From positions 1-44,540 of the forward strand of contig JANNHP010000335.1 in assembly GCA_031404455.1 (NCBI GenBank): a stretch of 44,540 nt of DNA, read 5' to 3'. Shown in pieces: positions 36,002 to 44,540 of this stretch (position 1 is the first letter of the stretch; each line of letters begins with the position of its first letter). The notes beneath the pieces were generated by a model. That model did not search any database. It worked only from the letters and a program-made list of their open reading frames with translations, and was not told where the DNA came from. The position numbers and the translations under genes were made by a program. The DNA is from JANNHP01 sp031404455. Lineage in GTDB: Bacteria; Planctomycetota; JAJSAM01; JAJVHW01.

Positions 36002-38254
36002 TCACTCCTGTGCGGGCCAGGCGGCTCTCACGCTATCGAAGAAAGCCCGCCCCTCACTTTCGCGGCCGGCCTCACGGTAGCTCGCGGCGAGGCGGGTCGT
36101 GAGGGCGAGGTCCCACGGTTCCCGCGCGAGTTGCGGCCCGAGGACCCGCACGGCCTCCCCGGGCTTGCCGAGCGACCGGAAGCGGTCGGCGAGCACGGCC
36201 TTCGCGTATCCGCGGTCGGGGGTGACGGCTTCGAGCACGGCGATCGGCATCGCGGCGTCGAGGCACGCGGCCCACGCGGCGCTGAACGCCTTCGGTTCGA
36301 TGTCGCCGGCCTCGCGGAGCGCCGCGATCGCCCCATCACCCGGCGGGCCGAACGGCGCGGGCGTCGTGCCGAGGAGCGCGAGGTACGTGCGCCCGGCGAC
36401 GAGGTTCGTCTGCGCGTTGCCTCGCGCCACGAGGCGCGCACGGCCGAGCGCGCGGAAGACGTCGTCCTCCGGCTTGCCGAACGCCTGCGCGGCGAGCGCC
36501 GTCCAGAGGTGCGCTTCGTCGAGCAGTGGATCGAGCCGTGCCGCGGCGCGGAGCTTCGCTTCGGCCCGCGCGAGCTCCGCGTTCGCGTCGGACGACTCCG
36601 CGACATTCGCGAGGATCGTCTTCGCCTCGGCGACGAGCGCCTCGGACCGCGTCGCGCCCGTGACGCCCGTCGCGCGCAGGTCGCCGAACCGCTCGATGCA
36701 CGCGAGGACGCCCGGGATCGCGACGATCGCCGCGACGAGGATCGTCAGCACGGCGAGCGCGCGCGGCGGGAGGACCCACGGGCGCGCGTCGTCGTCGTGC
36801 GGACTCGGAGCCGCGGCCCCGGCGAGCGCCGCGGGCACCGTCAGCGCCGCGGCGAACGGAATCGCCACGACCGGGAACTGCGTCTGGAAGTCGCCGAGCG
36901 ACGCGACGACGACGACCGTCGCCGCGCCGAAGGCACCCGCGGCGAGACAGCGCGCCCTCGCGTCGCCGGACCGCAGCGCCGGCAGTCCGCACCGCACCAT
37001 CGCCATCACCCACCACGCGCCGAGGAAGGCGCCGACGACGCCGGTGTCGGAGAGCAGGTTGAGCGGGTCCGAGTGCGCGAACCAGAGCGGTTGCGCGCAG
37101 TCCGGCGACTGCGTGAGATGGATCGCGCGCCCGAAGGAACCGAGTCCGGTGCCGAGGACGGGTGCTTCGAGGAAGAGGTCCCACGTGGACCGCCACATCG
37201 CGAAGCGAGGGTCCTCGACGCCGCGCGGCGTGAAGAGATAGCCGACGCGCGCGCGGAACGCGGGCACCGACACGACGGCCACGACCGCACCCGCCGCGAC
37301 GAGCACTCCGGCCGCTGAGATGCCGACGACGAGCCCGCGCCGTCCCTCGCGCGCGAACGCGAATGCGACGAGGACGCACGTCGTCAGCGCGCCCGCGACG
37401 ATGCCGATCATCCCGAGGCGCGAGAGCGAGAAGAGCCCGGCCGTCGCGCACACGGCGGCGGCCGCGAGCGCGACGGGCGCGAACTTGCGGCGCGACGCGT
37501 CGAACGCCGCCGCGGCCGCGAGTCCCGCCGCGGCGCAGGCGCCCATCCCCGCCCACACGGCCATCATCGTGCCGTGGATGAACGTGCCGGTGACGCGACC
37601 GCGGCCCGAGACCTTCTCGAACGTGCCGAGGAGGCGGTCGTCACCGAACTTCGTCGCGAGGAGACCGTGGACCGATTCCGCCGACGCGACGACGGCGACG
37701 AACACGAGCACCGCCGCCGCCGCGCGGCGCGCCCGACCGCCGCGCACGAGGGTCCACACCGCAGCGCTCGCCACGATCACACCCAGGAGGTTGAAGAGCG
37801 CGTGCGCGGTGCCGTCGGTCCAGAGCGAGATCGGGCGCATCGTGTGGTCGCCCGACGCGGTCAGCGACGCATACGTCCGCGCCGAGAACGGGGCCACGAT
37901 CCGCAGGACCGCCGCGGGGAGCGGAACGATCTGGACGACCCCGAGCAGGAGGAGGAGGAGGAGCGGAAGCCGCGCGCGCGCCGCGCCGGGGCCGCCCGGC
38001 AGGCCCGGCGATTCGCGCCGCAGGCACTCGGACGCGACGAGCGCGGCGAATGCCGCGACGATCGCGGTCTCGACGATCGTCAAGGGGCCGAGCGCCGTCA
38101 GGAACTCGCGCAGGGAGGCCGGGCCGCTCGCGCCCGCAGCGAACCGCGGCGGCGCACCGAGGAACACCGCGCCGAGCGCCACGGCGCACGCGAGCACCAC
38201 CGCCGCGACCGTGGCGTCACGGGTCGAACGGTCGGTCTGCGAGGGGTCCGTCAC
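36002..38254 (-). CDS. O-antigen ligase/polymerase-like membrane protein with TPR-like tail
   Basis: About 750 residues from a GTG that overlaps the asnB stop as GTGA (38254-38251). Around twelve hydrophobic segments occupy residues 15-500; the large loop has RFAMWRSTWDLFLEAPVLGT, GLGSFGRAIHLTQ and HSDPLNLLSDTGVVGAFLG, the signature of the Wzy/WaaL ligase family. After the last membrane segment (about 485-510) a soluble helical region of some 220 residues contains TPR-like pairs (ARAEAKLRAAARLDPLLDEA; LGPQLAREPWDLALTTRLAA). Such proteins ligate or polymerise lipid-linked glycan outside the inner membrane. The tail, probably periplasmic, may bind partners. Substrate specificity cannot be read from sequence. 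Confidence 0.92.
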   Translation of the reverse strand: MTDPSQTDRSTRDATVAAVVLACAVALGAVFLGAPPRFAAGASGPASLREFLTALGPLTIVETAIVAAFAALVASECLRRESPGLPGGPGAARARLPLLLLLLLGVVQIVPLPAAVLRIVAPFSARTYASLTASGDHTMRPISLWTDGTAHALFNLLGVIVASAAVWTLVRGGRARRAAAAVLVFVAVVASAESVHGLLATKFGDDRLLGTFEKVSGRGRVTGTFIHGTMMAVWAGMGACAAAGLAAAAAFDASRRKFAPVALAAAAVCATAGLFSLSRLGMIGIVAGALTTCVLVAFAFAREGRRGLVVGISAAGVLVAAGAVVAVVSVPAFRARVGYLFTPRGVEDPRFAMWRSTWDLFLEAPVLGTGLGSFGRAIHLTQSPDCAQPLWFAHSDPLNLLSDTGVVGAFLGAWWVMAMVRCGLPALRSGDARARCLAAGAFGAATVVVVASLGDFQTQFPVVAIPFAAALTVPAALAGAAAPSPHDDDARPWVLPPRALAVLTILVAAIVAIPGVLACIERFGDLRATGVTGATRSEALVAEAKTILANVAESSDANAELARAEAKLRAAARLDPLLDEAHLWTALAAQAFGKPEDDVFRALGRARLVARGNAQTNLVAGRTYLALLGTTPAPFGPPGDGAIAALREAGDIEPKAFSAAWAACLDAAMPIAVLEAVTPDRGYAKAVLADRFRSLGKPGEAVRVLGPQLAREPWDLALTTRLAASYREAGRESEGRAFFDSVRAAWPAQE

Positions 38255-40068
38255 CGAGGACGGTGTACCCGCAGCGAAGCCTCGAGCGCGAGGAGCGCGT
38301 GCAGGGCGAGCCCGAGTCCGTCGTCGCCGCGGGAGTGCTCGCGGACGAGGTCGTCGACCGCGGCGCCGTCGACGAGATCGCGGACGCGCGCGTCGCGCGG
38401 GCCGAGGTGGTCCTTGACGACGGACTGCGCCGGGCCGCGCAGCCACTCGGACACCGGCACCGCGAACCCGTGCTTCGGACGGCGGCGGATCTCGGCGGGA
38501 AGGTGCGGAGCCATCGCGCTCCGCAGCAGGCGCTTGCCGCGCAGGCCCTGGTGGCGCGACGCCGTCACGCGTCCAGCGAGGTCGGCGACGGCGTCGTCGA
38601 GGAAGGGCACACGGTTCTCGAGCGTCGCCGCCATCGACATGCGGTCCTCCTTCGCGAGGAGGTCGTCGGGCAGGTAGACGGCGAAGTCGGCCTTGCGCGC
38701 GCCGTCGGCGAACGTCGCAGACTTGGCGAAGCACTCGCGGAACCGCTCGGCGACAGGCGGCGGCTCGTCGCGGCCGAGGAGACGCGCACGCCACGCCGCG
38801 GGGACGACTTCGAGCGCCGAGAGATAGCGATGCGCGGGATCGCGGTGCGACGCCCGGGCGAGCTTCCGCGCGAGCGATCCGACCGTGCCCCACCGCGTGC
38901 GCCGCGACGCCGGGAGGAACGGAGACGCCGCCCGCGCGAGGCCGCCGACCGCGGAGGGGATCTTGCCGAGCCGGTACCGCGCGTAGCCCGCGAAGAGCTC
39001 GTCGGCGCCCGTCCCGGTGAGGACGACCGTGACGTCCCGAGCGGCCACCTGCGACAGCGCGAGGACGGCGAGAGCGGACGGATCCCCGAACGGCTCGCCG
39101 AACCGGCTCGCGGCGAGCGGGAGGAGTTCCGCCAGACGATCCGGGCCCATCGGCACTTCCGTGTGGTGCGCGCCGAGCAGCGCCGCCGTCCGCCGCGCGG
39201 CGGCCCCCTCGTCGTAGGCGCCCTCGCCGGGAAACGAGAGCGCGAACGTGCGCAGCGGCGCTCCCGCATTCGCGACGAGCGCGGCGACGGCCGCGGAATC
39301 GAGTCCCCCGCTCAGGTAGACGCCGATCGGCACGTCACCCATGAGATGACGCCGCACGGCGGCGGCGAGCGTCTCGCGCACTTCGGCCGAAGTGATCGCC
39401 GCGCCGATCTCGACCTCGGGCGGCGGGGCGAACACGACCTCGCGGACATGACCGCCGCGAAAGACGAGCGCCGTGCCGGGCGGCACCTTGCGCACCGCGC
39501 GGCCGAGCGTGCGCGGAGCGGGGACGAACCCGAGCGCGAGATAGTCGGCGAGCGCGTCGTGATCGACGCCGCCGCCGCCCGGAAGCACTCCCGCCTCCGA
39601 CGCGTATCGCAGCACCGGCCCGGTCTGCCAGTAGAGCGGCTTGATGCCGAAGCGGTCGCGCGCGAGCACCGTGGACCCGTCGCGCGCGTCGTGGATCGCC
39701 ACCGCGAACATCCCGCGCAGCCGGGAGAGTCCCGCCACGCCGAACGCCTCGAAGAGCGGCGCCACGACGGCGGTGTCGGCGCCCGGCGGAACGTCGAAAC
39801 CGAGCAACGAGAGGTCGCGCCGAAGGTCGGCGTGGTTCCAGATCTCGCCGTTGACGGCGGCCGTCACGCGCCCGCCCGCCGCCGAGTACGGCCCCGACGG
39901 CTCGCCCGGCGCCGTGACGTGGAGGCGCGCGGACGCCATCGCCCCGCCCGGCGTCGCGACGACGGCGCGGTCGCCCGGCCCGCGGTGCGCGAGACGTCCC
40001 ACCATCGCGCCGGCCTCGGCGAACGCGAGGCCGGGCGTCATCGCGAGCGAGCCGCAGATTCCGCACAT
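38251..40068 (-). CDS. asnB: Glutamine-dependent asparagine synthase-like amidotransferase
   Basis: 605 residues. Cys2 (MCGICGSL) is the glutaminase nucleophile of the class-II amidotransferase domain (NGEIWNHADLR, RLRGMFAVAIHD, RDRFGIKPLYW). The synthetase domain has the ATP pyrophosphatase loop SGGLDS at 253-258 and LLAKEDRMSMAATLENRVPF. The usual SGEGADELFGGY reads TGTGADELFAGY, a variation at a substrate-contact loop. In glycan and exosortase-linked clusters such AsnB relatives often amidate sugars or unknown carboxylates instead of aspartate. It is the first gene of an operon with the ligase and glycosyltransferase and is divergent from the SGNH gene across 92 bases. Confidence 0.93.
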   Translation of the reverse strand: MCGICGSLAMTPGLAFAEAGAMVGRLAHRGPGDRAVVATPGGAMASARLHVTAPGEPSGPYSAAGGRVTAAVNGEIWNHADLRRDLSLLGFDVPPGADTAVVAPLFEAFGVAGLSRLRGMFAVAIHDARDGSTVLARDRFGIKPLYWQTGPVLRYASEAGVLPGGGGVDHDALADYLALGFVPAPRTLGRAVRKVPPGTALVFRGGHVREVVFAPPPEVEIGAAITSAEVRETLAAAVRRHLMGDVPIGVYLSGGLDSAAVAALVANAGAPLRTFALSFPGEGAYDEGAAARRTAALLGAHHTEVPMGPDRLAELLPLAASRFGEPFGDPSALAVLALSQVAARDVTVVLTGTGADELFAGYARYRLGKIPSAVGGLARAASPFLPASRRTRWGTVGSLARKLARASHRDPAHRYLSALEVVPAAWRARLLGRDEPPPVAERFRECFAKSATFADGARKADFAVYLPDDLLAKEDRMSMAATLENRVPFLDDAVADLAGRVTASRHQGLRGKRLLRSAMAPHLPAEIRRRPKHGFAVPVSEWLRGPAQSVVKDHLGPRDARVRDLVDGAAVDDLVREHSRGDDGLGLALHALLALEASLRVHRPR

Positions 40069-40160
40069 CGGGGGAGTGATCCTATGCCGGTTGGACGTCC
40101 GGCCCGGCGAGGACTTCCGCCGCAGGCCGAACGGAGCGGCTGATACTTTCCGCGACCACG

Positions 40161-41219
40161 ATGGCGCCCGACGACTTCCCTGCCGGCGGCTACGTCCGCG
40201 ACTACCTCTCGTTCTGGGCGATCTGGATCGCGCTCGCGGCCGTGACGTTCGTCTTCTTCAAGCTGACGAAGGGACGCAAGGGACGCCTGCGCCTCGCCCT
40301 CGGCAACCTGCTCGTCCTCGTCGCGCTCCTCTGGACGTCGATCGTCGCGTTCGAGACGTATCTGCGATGGTTCCACGACTCGACCGATTCCTACGGACTG
40401 ATGCTGACGAACCGCGCGTGGTTCATCCGGCACGTCCACGAGAACCGCGACGGCTTCCGCGACGCCGACTTCGTGAGGGAGAAGCGTCCGGGCGTCGTGC
40501 GCGTCGCCTGCGTCGGCGATTCGTTCACGATGGGCTGGGGCGTCGACGAGTCCGCCGACGCCTTCCCCCAGCTCGTCGGCGCGGCGCTCGAGCGCGCGAG
40601 CCCCGGCCGCTTCGAGGTCCGCAACTACGGCGTCCCCGGCTTCACGACCGGGCACGAACAGGAGCTCGTCGAGAAGCTCGTCGCCGAGGGCGGGATCGAC
40701 CGCGTGATCCTCGGCTACTGCCTGAACGATCCCGACGACCTGCTCTCGCCGGACCGCTGGTTCCTCCGGGAGAAGGCGCCGCGGATGACGTGGATCGAGC
40801 CGACGCGCTCGTTCGTCGCGGACTTCCTCTGGTTCCGCCTGAAGCTCGCCAATGACCCGCGCGTGAAGGGCTACTTCGACTGGGCGAAGGAGGCGTACGA
40901 CGACCCGAAGGTGTTCGGGGCGCAGTGCGACCGCTTCCGGAAGATGGCGGAGACTTGCGCCCGCGCGGGTGTGCGGCTCGACGTGGTCGTCTTCCCGATG
41001 TTCTCGATGTGGCGCGAGCCGTACCCGCTCGCGTCGTGCCACGACCGTGTCCTCGATGCGTGGCGGCGTCTCGGGATCGAGGCGCTCGACCTGCGTGCGT
41101 CCTACGCCGGGATCGACGGCGCGGACCTCGTCGTCAACCGCTTCGACGCCCACCCGAACGAGCTCGCCCACGAGATCGCCGCGCGGACGATCCTCGACCG
41201 CCTGTTCGGCGTTCGCTGA
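40161..41219 (+). CDS. Membrane-anchored SGNH/GDSL hydrolase
   Basis: 352 residues with two N-terminal membrane segments (about 14-34 and 50-68) and a soluble SGNH hydrolase domain. Block I is CVGDSFTMGWGV with nucleophile Ser121, followed by a Gly block (NYGVPGFTTGHEQ), an Asn block (LGYCLNDPDDLL) and the terminal FDAHPNE with Asp329 and His331. Enzymes of this layout in glycan clusters add or remove acyl groups (for example acetyl) on polysaccharides at the outer face of the inner membrane. No clear Shine-Dalgarno precedes the ATG. A methyltransferase gene starts 12 bases after the stop. The two are a plus-strand pair inserted between two minus-strand glycan operons. Confidence 0.9.
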   Translation: MAPDDFPAGGYVRDYLSFWAIWIALAAVTFVFFKLTKGRKGRLRLALGNLLVLVALLWTSIVAFETYLRWFHDSTDSYGLMLTNRAWFIRHVHENRDGFRDADFVREKRPGVVRVACVGDSFTMGWGVDESADAFPQLVGAALERASPGRFEVRNYGVPGFTTGHEQELVEKLVAEGGIDRVILGYCLNDPDDLLSPDRWFLREKAPRMTWIEPTRSFVADFLWFRLKLANDPRVKGYFDWAKEAYDDPKVFGAQCDRFRKMAETCARAGVRLDVVVFPMFSMWREPYPLASCHDRVLDAWRRLGIEALDLRASYAGIDGADLVVNRFDAHPNELAHEIAARTILDRLFGVR

Positions 41220-41230
41220 CACTCCCGCGC

Positions 41231-42079
41231 GTGAACCCCTGTCCGCTCTGCCGCGCGACGTCGACGCGGCCGCTCTTCGAGAAGGACGGCCTCGCCTACG
41301 AGCGCTGCGCCGCGTGCGGACTCGCCACGCGCGGCGGCGGCGAGTCGCCGCCCTCGTACCACGACTACCTGCCGTCGCTGACGCAGACGCTCCCGCCGCT
41401 CACCCGCAAGCGCTACGAGCACCTGCTCGCGCGCCTCGCGCCGCGACGCCGGACCGGCAGGTTTCTCGACGTCGGCTGCGGCGGCGGGTTCCTCGTGGAG
41501 ACGGCCCGCGACCACGGTTGGACGGCCGAGGGCACCGAGGTCTCGCGCGCCGCTGCGGAGTTCGGACGCAGCCGCGGCGTGACGATCCACGCGGGGATCC
41601 TCTCCGACGCGAAGCTCCCGGAGAGCGCGTTCGACGTCGTCACGATGATGGAGGTGATCGAGCACGTCCCGGATCCCGTTGCACTGCTCCGCGAGTGCGC
41701 GGAACTCCTGCGTCCCGGCGGTGCCCTCTACCTGACGACACCGAACTGGTCGAGCCTCTCGCGGCGCGTCCTCGGCCCGCGGTGGTCGGCGATCGGCCGC
41801 GACCACGTCGTCTACTTCACGCCGCGCCACGTGCGCCGCGCGCTGCGCGCCGCGGGGCTGGCACCAATCCGCGTGACGTCGGCGAACGTCCAGCCCCACG
41901 AGATCCTCGCGCGCTTGCGCCGCTCGCCGCCGCAGCAGACGTCGATGGAGAGGACGATGGAACTGCGCGAACGCGTCGAGGCGAACCCGCTCCTCGCCGC
42001 CGCGAAGGCGACGGTCAACGCGCTCCTCTGCGCGACCGGCACCGGCGACACGCTCCGCGCGCTCGCCGAACGGCGCTGA
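41231..42079 (+). CDS. SAM-dependent methyltransferase with N-terminal zinc-ribbon-like motif
   Basis: 282 residues from a GTG close behind the SGNH gene. Cys4-x2-Cys7 and Cys26-x2-Cys29 form a zinc-ribbon-like knuckle before the Rossmann domain. SAM-binding motif I is GRFLDVGCGGGFLVETA (about 77-93), with EGTEVSRAAAEF, FDVVTMMEVIEHVPDPVALL, LLRPGGALYLTTPNW and a family tail YFTPRHVRRALRAAGL. This is the Methyltransf_23-like layout seen in O-antigen clusters; the acceptor is probably a sugar or lipid-linked glycan, not determinable here. Confidence 0.93.
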   Translation: MNPCPLCRATSTRPLFEKDGLAYERCAACGLATRGGGESPPSYHDYLPSLTQTLPPLTRKRYEHLLARLAPRRRTGRFLDVGCGGGFLVETARDHGWTAEGTEVSRAAAEFGRSRGVTIHAGILSDAKLPESAFDVVTMMEVIEHVPDPVALLRECAELLRPGGALYLTTPNWSSLSRRVLGPRWSAIGRDHVVYFTPRHVRRALRAAGLAPIRVTSANVQPHEILARLRRSPPQQTSMERTMELRERVEANPLLAAAKATVNALLCATGTGDTLRALAERR

Positions 42080-42152
42080 TCAGCCGCGGCCGTAGCTGTT
42101 CGCGTCCCGCGAGTTGCGCGATCAGGGGACGAGTTCGCCGCGGAGCGCCCGG

Positions 42153-42854
42153 TCAGAGGATTCGGCGGCCGCCCGAGACGGGCGGCGAGGCACCTCCGCG
42201 GACGAACGTGGCCTCGAAGATCACCGGGGGTCCGCCGGAGCGGATCTCGCCCGGACGCGGACGGTTGTGCTCGGTGAGGGGGCCCGAGCCGTCCCGGACG
42301 AAACCCGCGCTCGCCATCTCCGCGAGGATCTCCGTCTCGGTGAGGAAGCACTGCGGCTCGCCGTTCCACGACGAGAAGACGAACGACTCGCCGGGATCCG
42401 GGCTCGCCGTCGGTGCGAGCGTGTTCCGCGAGAACGTGAAGAGGAAGAGCCCCGCGCCCGGACGTGCGACGCGAGCCGCCTCGGCCACCGCGCGGCGGAA
42501 CGCTGCCCCGCTGCGCGCGAGGTTCCATATGCCGTGCGCGACGACGAGGTCGAAGGCGCCGTCCCTGAACGGCAACGGTTCCATCGGCGCGAGCACGAGG
42601 TCCACGTCCGCGCCGGAGCGCGACTTCGCCGCCGCGAGCATCGGCGCCGCCAGGTCGATTCCCACGACGCGGAACCCGGCCTTCGCGAGAGGGAGCGCGT
42701 TGCGCGCGGCGCCGCAGCCGATGTCGAGGACGCGAGGACGTCCGGACGTCCCGAGCCACCGTCGCGCGAACGCCAGCAGCGCGTGGTTCGGCGTCGCGGA
42801 CGTGAACCCCGCGACCGTTCGCGGGTCCTCCCACCTCGGACTCACGCCGCTCAC
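42153..42854 (-). CDS. Class I SAM-dependent methyltransferase
   Basis: 233 residues from the GTG that overlaps the flippase stop (GTGA, 42854-42851); a second GTG three codons later is possible. Motif I is RVLDIGCGAARNALPLA with GIDLAAPML at the next strand. FRDGAFDLVVAHGIWNLARS, VARPGAGLFLFTFSRNTLA and a C-terminal beta segment (PPVIFEATFVRGG) follow. It belongs to the Methyltransf_11/25 type. The substrate is unknown; the context suggests glycan or lipid-intermediate methylation. It converges with the other methyltransferase, leaving 73 bases between, in which no clear terminator was seen. Confidence 0.92.
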   Translation of the reverse strand: MSGVSPRWEDPRTVAGFTSATPNHALLAFARRWLGTSGRPRVLDIGCGAARNALPLAKAGFRVVGIDLAAPMLAAAKSRSGADVDLVLAPMEPLPFRDGAFDLVVAHGIWNLARSGAAFRRAVAEAARVARPGAGLFLFTFSRNTLAPTASPDPGESFVFSSWNGEPQCFLTETEILAEMASAGFVRDGSGPLTEHNRPRPGEIRSGGPPVIFEATFVRGGASPPVSGGRRIL

Positions 42855-44260
42855 GACTCGCCCCCGGCGCGCGTTGCGCGGACGAGCGCGATCGCAGCGA
42901 CTCCCGCGATCACGGCCGGCACAGCGAGCCGCAGCCACCACACCGCTCCCGAGGTGGCCTCGTCGAGGACGAATGCCGCCGCCGCGAACACCGCCGCCTC
43001 CGCGAAGAGCTGGAGCGACGTGCGCGCGAGGAGGAGTCCGCGCGCGGCACCGACCGCGAGCAGTCCGCCGAGGAGCAGCACCGCGGCGAGCGCGCTCGCG
43101 GCCGCGACTCCTGGCAGCCCCGTCCCGCCCACGCACGCCGCGCTCTCGAGACCGACCGCCACGGCGAGAGCCGCGAGTTGTACGAAGAGCGCCGGCCGTC
43201 CGGCCCCGATCGTGACGAGGAGGAACCTCATCGGATACGTCAGCGCCAGCACGTACACGCCGCCGAGGTACCAGCGGACCGGTGCGAGCGCCGGCGCGTA
43301 GTTCGGCAGCACTCGAGTGACGATCACGTCGGCCCCGGCGAGCGCGACCGCGAGTCCCGCGGCCGAGAGGATCGCGAGACGGCGCACCGATCCCTCGGCG
43401 AGTCGCGCGAGCGACGCCGGGTCCTCGCCCGAGCGCCCGTACTTCTCGCCCGCGAACGGCAGCAGCGTGCCGCCGAAGGCATCCGGGAGGAAGAGCAGTG
43501 CCGCACCGAGGCGCGTGAGGAGTCCGTAGTGGCCGAGCGCCTCGGCGCCGAGGAGCGCACCGACGATCACCTGGTCCGACTGCAGGAGGACGACGAACGT
43601 CAGCCCGACGAGGTACGTCGACATCCCGCGGCGCACGAGATCCGCGCCGACCGCCGCGGGCCGCGGCGGCGGCATCGGCTCCGCGGCGCGCACGCGCATC
43701 ACCACGACGGCCACGAGCAGCGCGGCGGCCCACGACGCCATCGCGCCCGTGAGGAAGTGCGACGGCACGAGCCAGAGGAGACCCGCGAGGTGCACGACGG
43801 CGAACGCCGCCTGCGACGCGGCGACGCGACCGAAGACGGACCGCGATCGGAGCACCGACGTGTCGGCGAAGAACTGCTGCTGCAATACGACCGTCACGCC
43901 GAGGAGTCCCGCTGCGGCGTAGAGCGGCGCTCCCCCGACGAGTCCCAGCGCTCCCGCCGAGATCAGGGCCGCCGCAAGTGCCAAGAGGAGCGTCAGCGAC
44001 ACCGCGCTGCGCTCCACCGCGCGCGCCTCGTCGATCCGTCCGGCGCCGCGGTTGACCGGCCCGAGGACCGCGAGTGCCGAGAGCGCGCCGGCGTGGCTCT
44101 CGACCGAGAGGCGCAGCGCGACGCCCGAGACGCGCCAGAGTCCGAACGCCGCCGGGCCCATCACGCCGGCGATGACGACGTCGCGGACGAGCGAGACCGC
44201 CGCGACGGCCGCCGAACCGGCCGCTGTGAGGATGAACCCGCGGAGGAAGAGGCGCTTCAC
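42851..44260 (-). CDS. Oligosaccharide flippase (MATE/MOP superfamily, Wzx-like)
   Basis: 469 residues from a GTG that overlaps the previous gene's stop (GTGA). About twelve to fourteen hydrophobic segments span the whole length. The N-terminus (LFLRGFILTAAGSAAVAAVS, LVRDVVIAGVMGPAAFGLWR) is typical of polysaccharide-transporter flippases, and the mid-protein STYLVGLTFVVLLQSDQVIV with ALGHYGLLTRLGAALLFLP marks the start of the second half. Such proteins flip undecaprenyl-linked oligosaccharides across the inner membrane, supplying the ligase/polymerase of the same cluster. A Pro/Ala cytoplasmic loop lies at about 205-215. Confidence 0.92.
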   Translation of the reverse strand: MKRLFLRGFILTAAGSAAVAAVSLVRDVVIAGVMGPAAFGLWRVSGVALRLSVESHAGALSALAVLGPVNRGAGRIDEARAVERSAVSLTLLLALAAALISAGALGLVGGAPLYAAAGLLGVTVVLQQQFFADTSVLRSRSVFGRVAASQAAFAVVHLAGLLWLVPSHFLTGAMASWAAALLVAVVVMRVRAAEPMPPPRPAAVGADLVRRGMSTYLVGLTFVVLLQSDQVIVGALLGAEALGHYGLLTRLGAALLFLPDAFGGTLLPFAGEKYGRSGEDPASLARLAEGSVRRLAILSAAGLAVALAGADVIVTRVLPNYAPALAPVRWYLGGVYVLALTYPMRFLLVTIGAGRPALFVQLAALAVAVGLESAACVGGTGLPGVAAASALAAVLLLGGLLAVGAARGLLLARTSLQLFAEAAVFAAAAFVLDEATSGAVWWLRLAVPAVIAGVAAIALVRATRAGGES

Positions 44261-44540
44261 GACCGGCGCCCGAGTCCGGCGAAGAGCGCACCCGCGCCGC
44301 AGCAGAGGCAGGCGGTGACCGGCAGACGGTGCCGCACGACGATTCCGGAGTTGCCTTCGAGCGCCGCGAGGAGCAGGAGCAGCACGAGCGCGAACAGCAC
44401 GACCGGAGCCGCCGCGGCCGCGCGGCGTCTGCACGCGACGGCGAGACCCACGACGCCCGCGACGCTCACTGCGAGTCCCGCGAGGGCGAGAACTCCGTAC
44501 GCCGCGCGGTTCGCGTGCACGGCGTCCCACGGCCACGGCG
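44257..44540 (-). CDS. C-terminal part of a polytopic membrane protein, 5' end outside window
   Basis: The frame is open to the right edge of the window (about 93 residues visible), so the gene continues beyond it. Visible are two or three hydrophobic segments (VLALAGLAVSVAGVVGLAVA; APVVLFALVLLLLLAALEG) followed by NSGIVVRHRLPVTACL and a last hydrophobic stretch. A xxxRHRxP motif near the end is common in glycan-cluster membrane proteins of the PMT/ArnT-like and O-antigen types, but too little is present to name it. The stop overlaps the flippase start, so it is the upstream partner in that operon. Confidence 0.75.
   Translation of the reverse strand, partial: PWPWDAVHANRAAYGVLALAGLAVSVAGVVGLAVACRRRAAAAAPVVLFALVLLLLLAALEGNSGIVVRHRLPVTACLCCGAGALFAGLGRRS

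Overview
This is a gene-dense segment, roughly 70% G+C, from a Gram-negative bacterium. An outer-membrane efflux system, lipoprotein boxes and an O-antigen-type ligase and flippase show an outer membrane. The mix of protein types most resembles Planctomycetota: a Ser/Thr kinase fused to a formylglycine-generating-enzyme (FGE)-like domain, a secreted HExxH peptidase with DUF1570-like features, FG-GAP propeller proteins, carboxypeptidase-regulatory-like lipoproteins and the short form of 6-phosphogluconate dehydrogenase. Myxococcota or Acidobacteriota cannot be excluded from sequence alone. No tRNA, rRNA or CRISPR array was seen.

Region by region. (1) 1-8223, + strand: a Cu(I)/Ag(I) RND efflux operon with two tandem TolC-family outer-membrane factors, a CusB-like adaptor with two Cys-rich metal-binding motifs, and a CusA-like pump. 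The pump keeps the three relay methionines but carries a net insertion of about 250 residues between two of them. The pump and one outer-membrane factor share unusual Gly/Met-rich inserts. (2) 8345-9417: a small serine recombinase and a possible gene remnant, suggesting past DNA mobility beside the metal operon. (3) 9428-18118, - strand: a kinase-FGE fusion followed by three secreted proteins (an 814-residue multi-module protein, a seven-repeat FG-GAP protein and a metallopeptidase). (4) 18157-21612: the C-terminal stump of a glycoside hydrolase, then gnd and pgi. (5) 21752-23334: a small membrane protein and an SPFH/Band-7 protein in an operon with a ribbon-helix-helix regulator. The SPFH promoter carries three GATATC sites exactly 11 bp apart. 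(6) 23410-27719: secreted proteins, namely a frameshifted one, a lipoprotein, an Asp-rich protein and a second FG-GAP paralogue. (7) 27866-31907, - strand: a carboxypeptidase-regulatory-like lipoprotein, a histidine kinase and an OmpR-type regulator. (8) 31959-34019: birA, nadC and a ComEA-like HhH protein. (9) 34136-34717: a universal stress protein and a REPIN-like double palindrome. (10) 34763-44540: a surface-glycan cluster (glycosyltransferase, O-antigen ligase with a TPR-like tail, asparagine synthase, SGNH hydrolase, two methyltransferases, a flippase and a partial membrane protein).

Many neighbours are joined by 4-base ATGA or GTGA stop/start overlaps (OMF1-OMF2-cusB, histidine kinase-regulator, nadC-birA, asnB-ligase, membrane protein-flippase-methyltransferase), which supports the operons proposed. 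The strongest candidates for something undescribed are the enlarged CusA-type pump with matching Gly/Met-rich inserts in its partner channel, and the SPFH/RHH operon with its helically phased operator.
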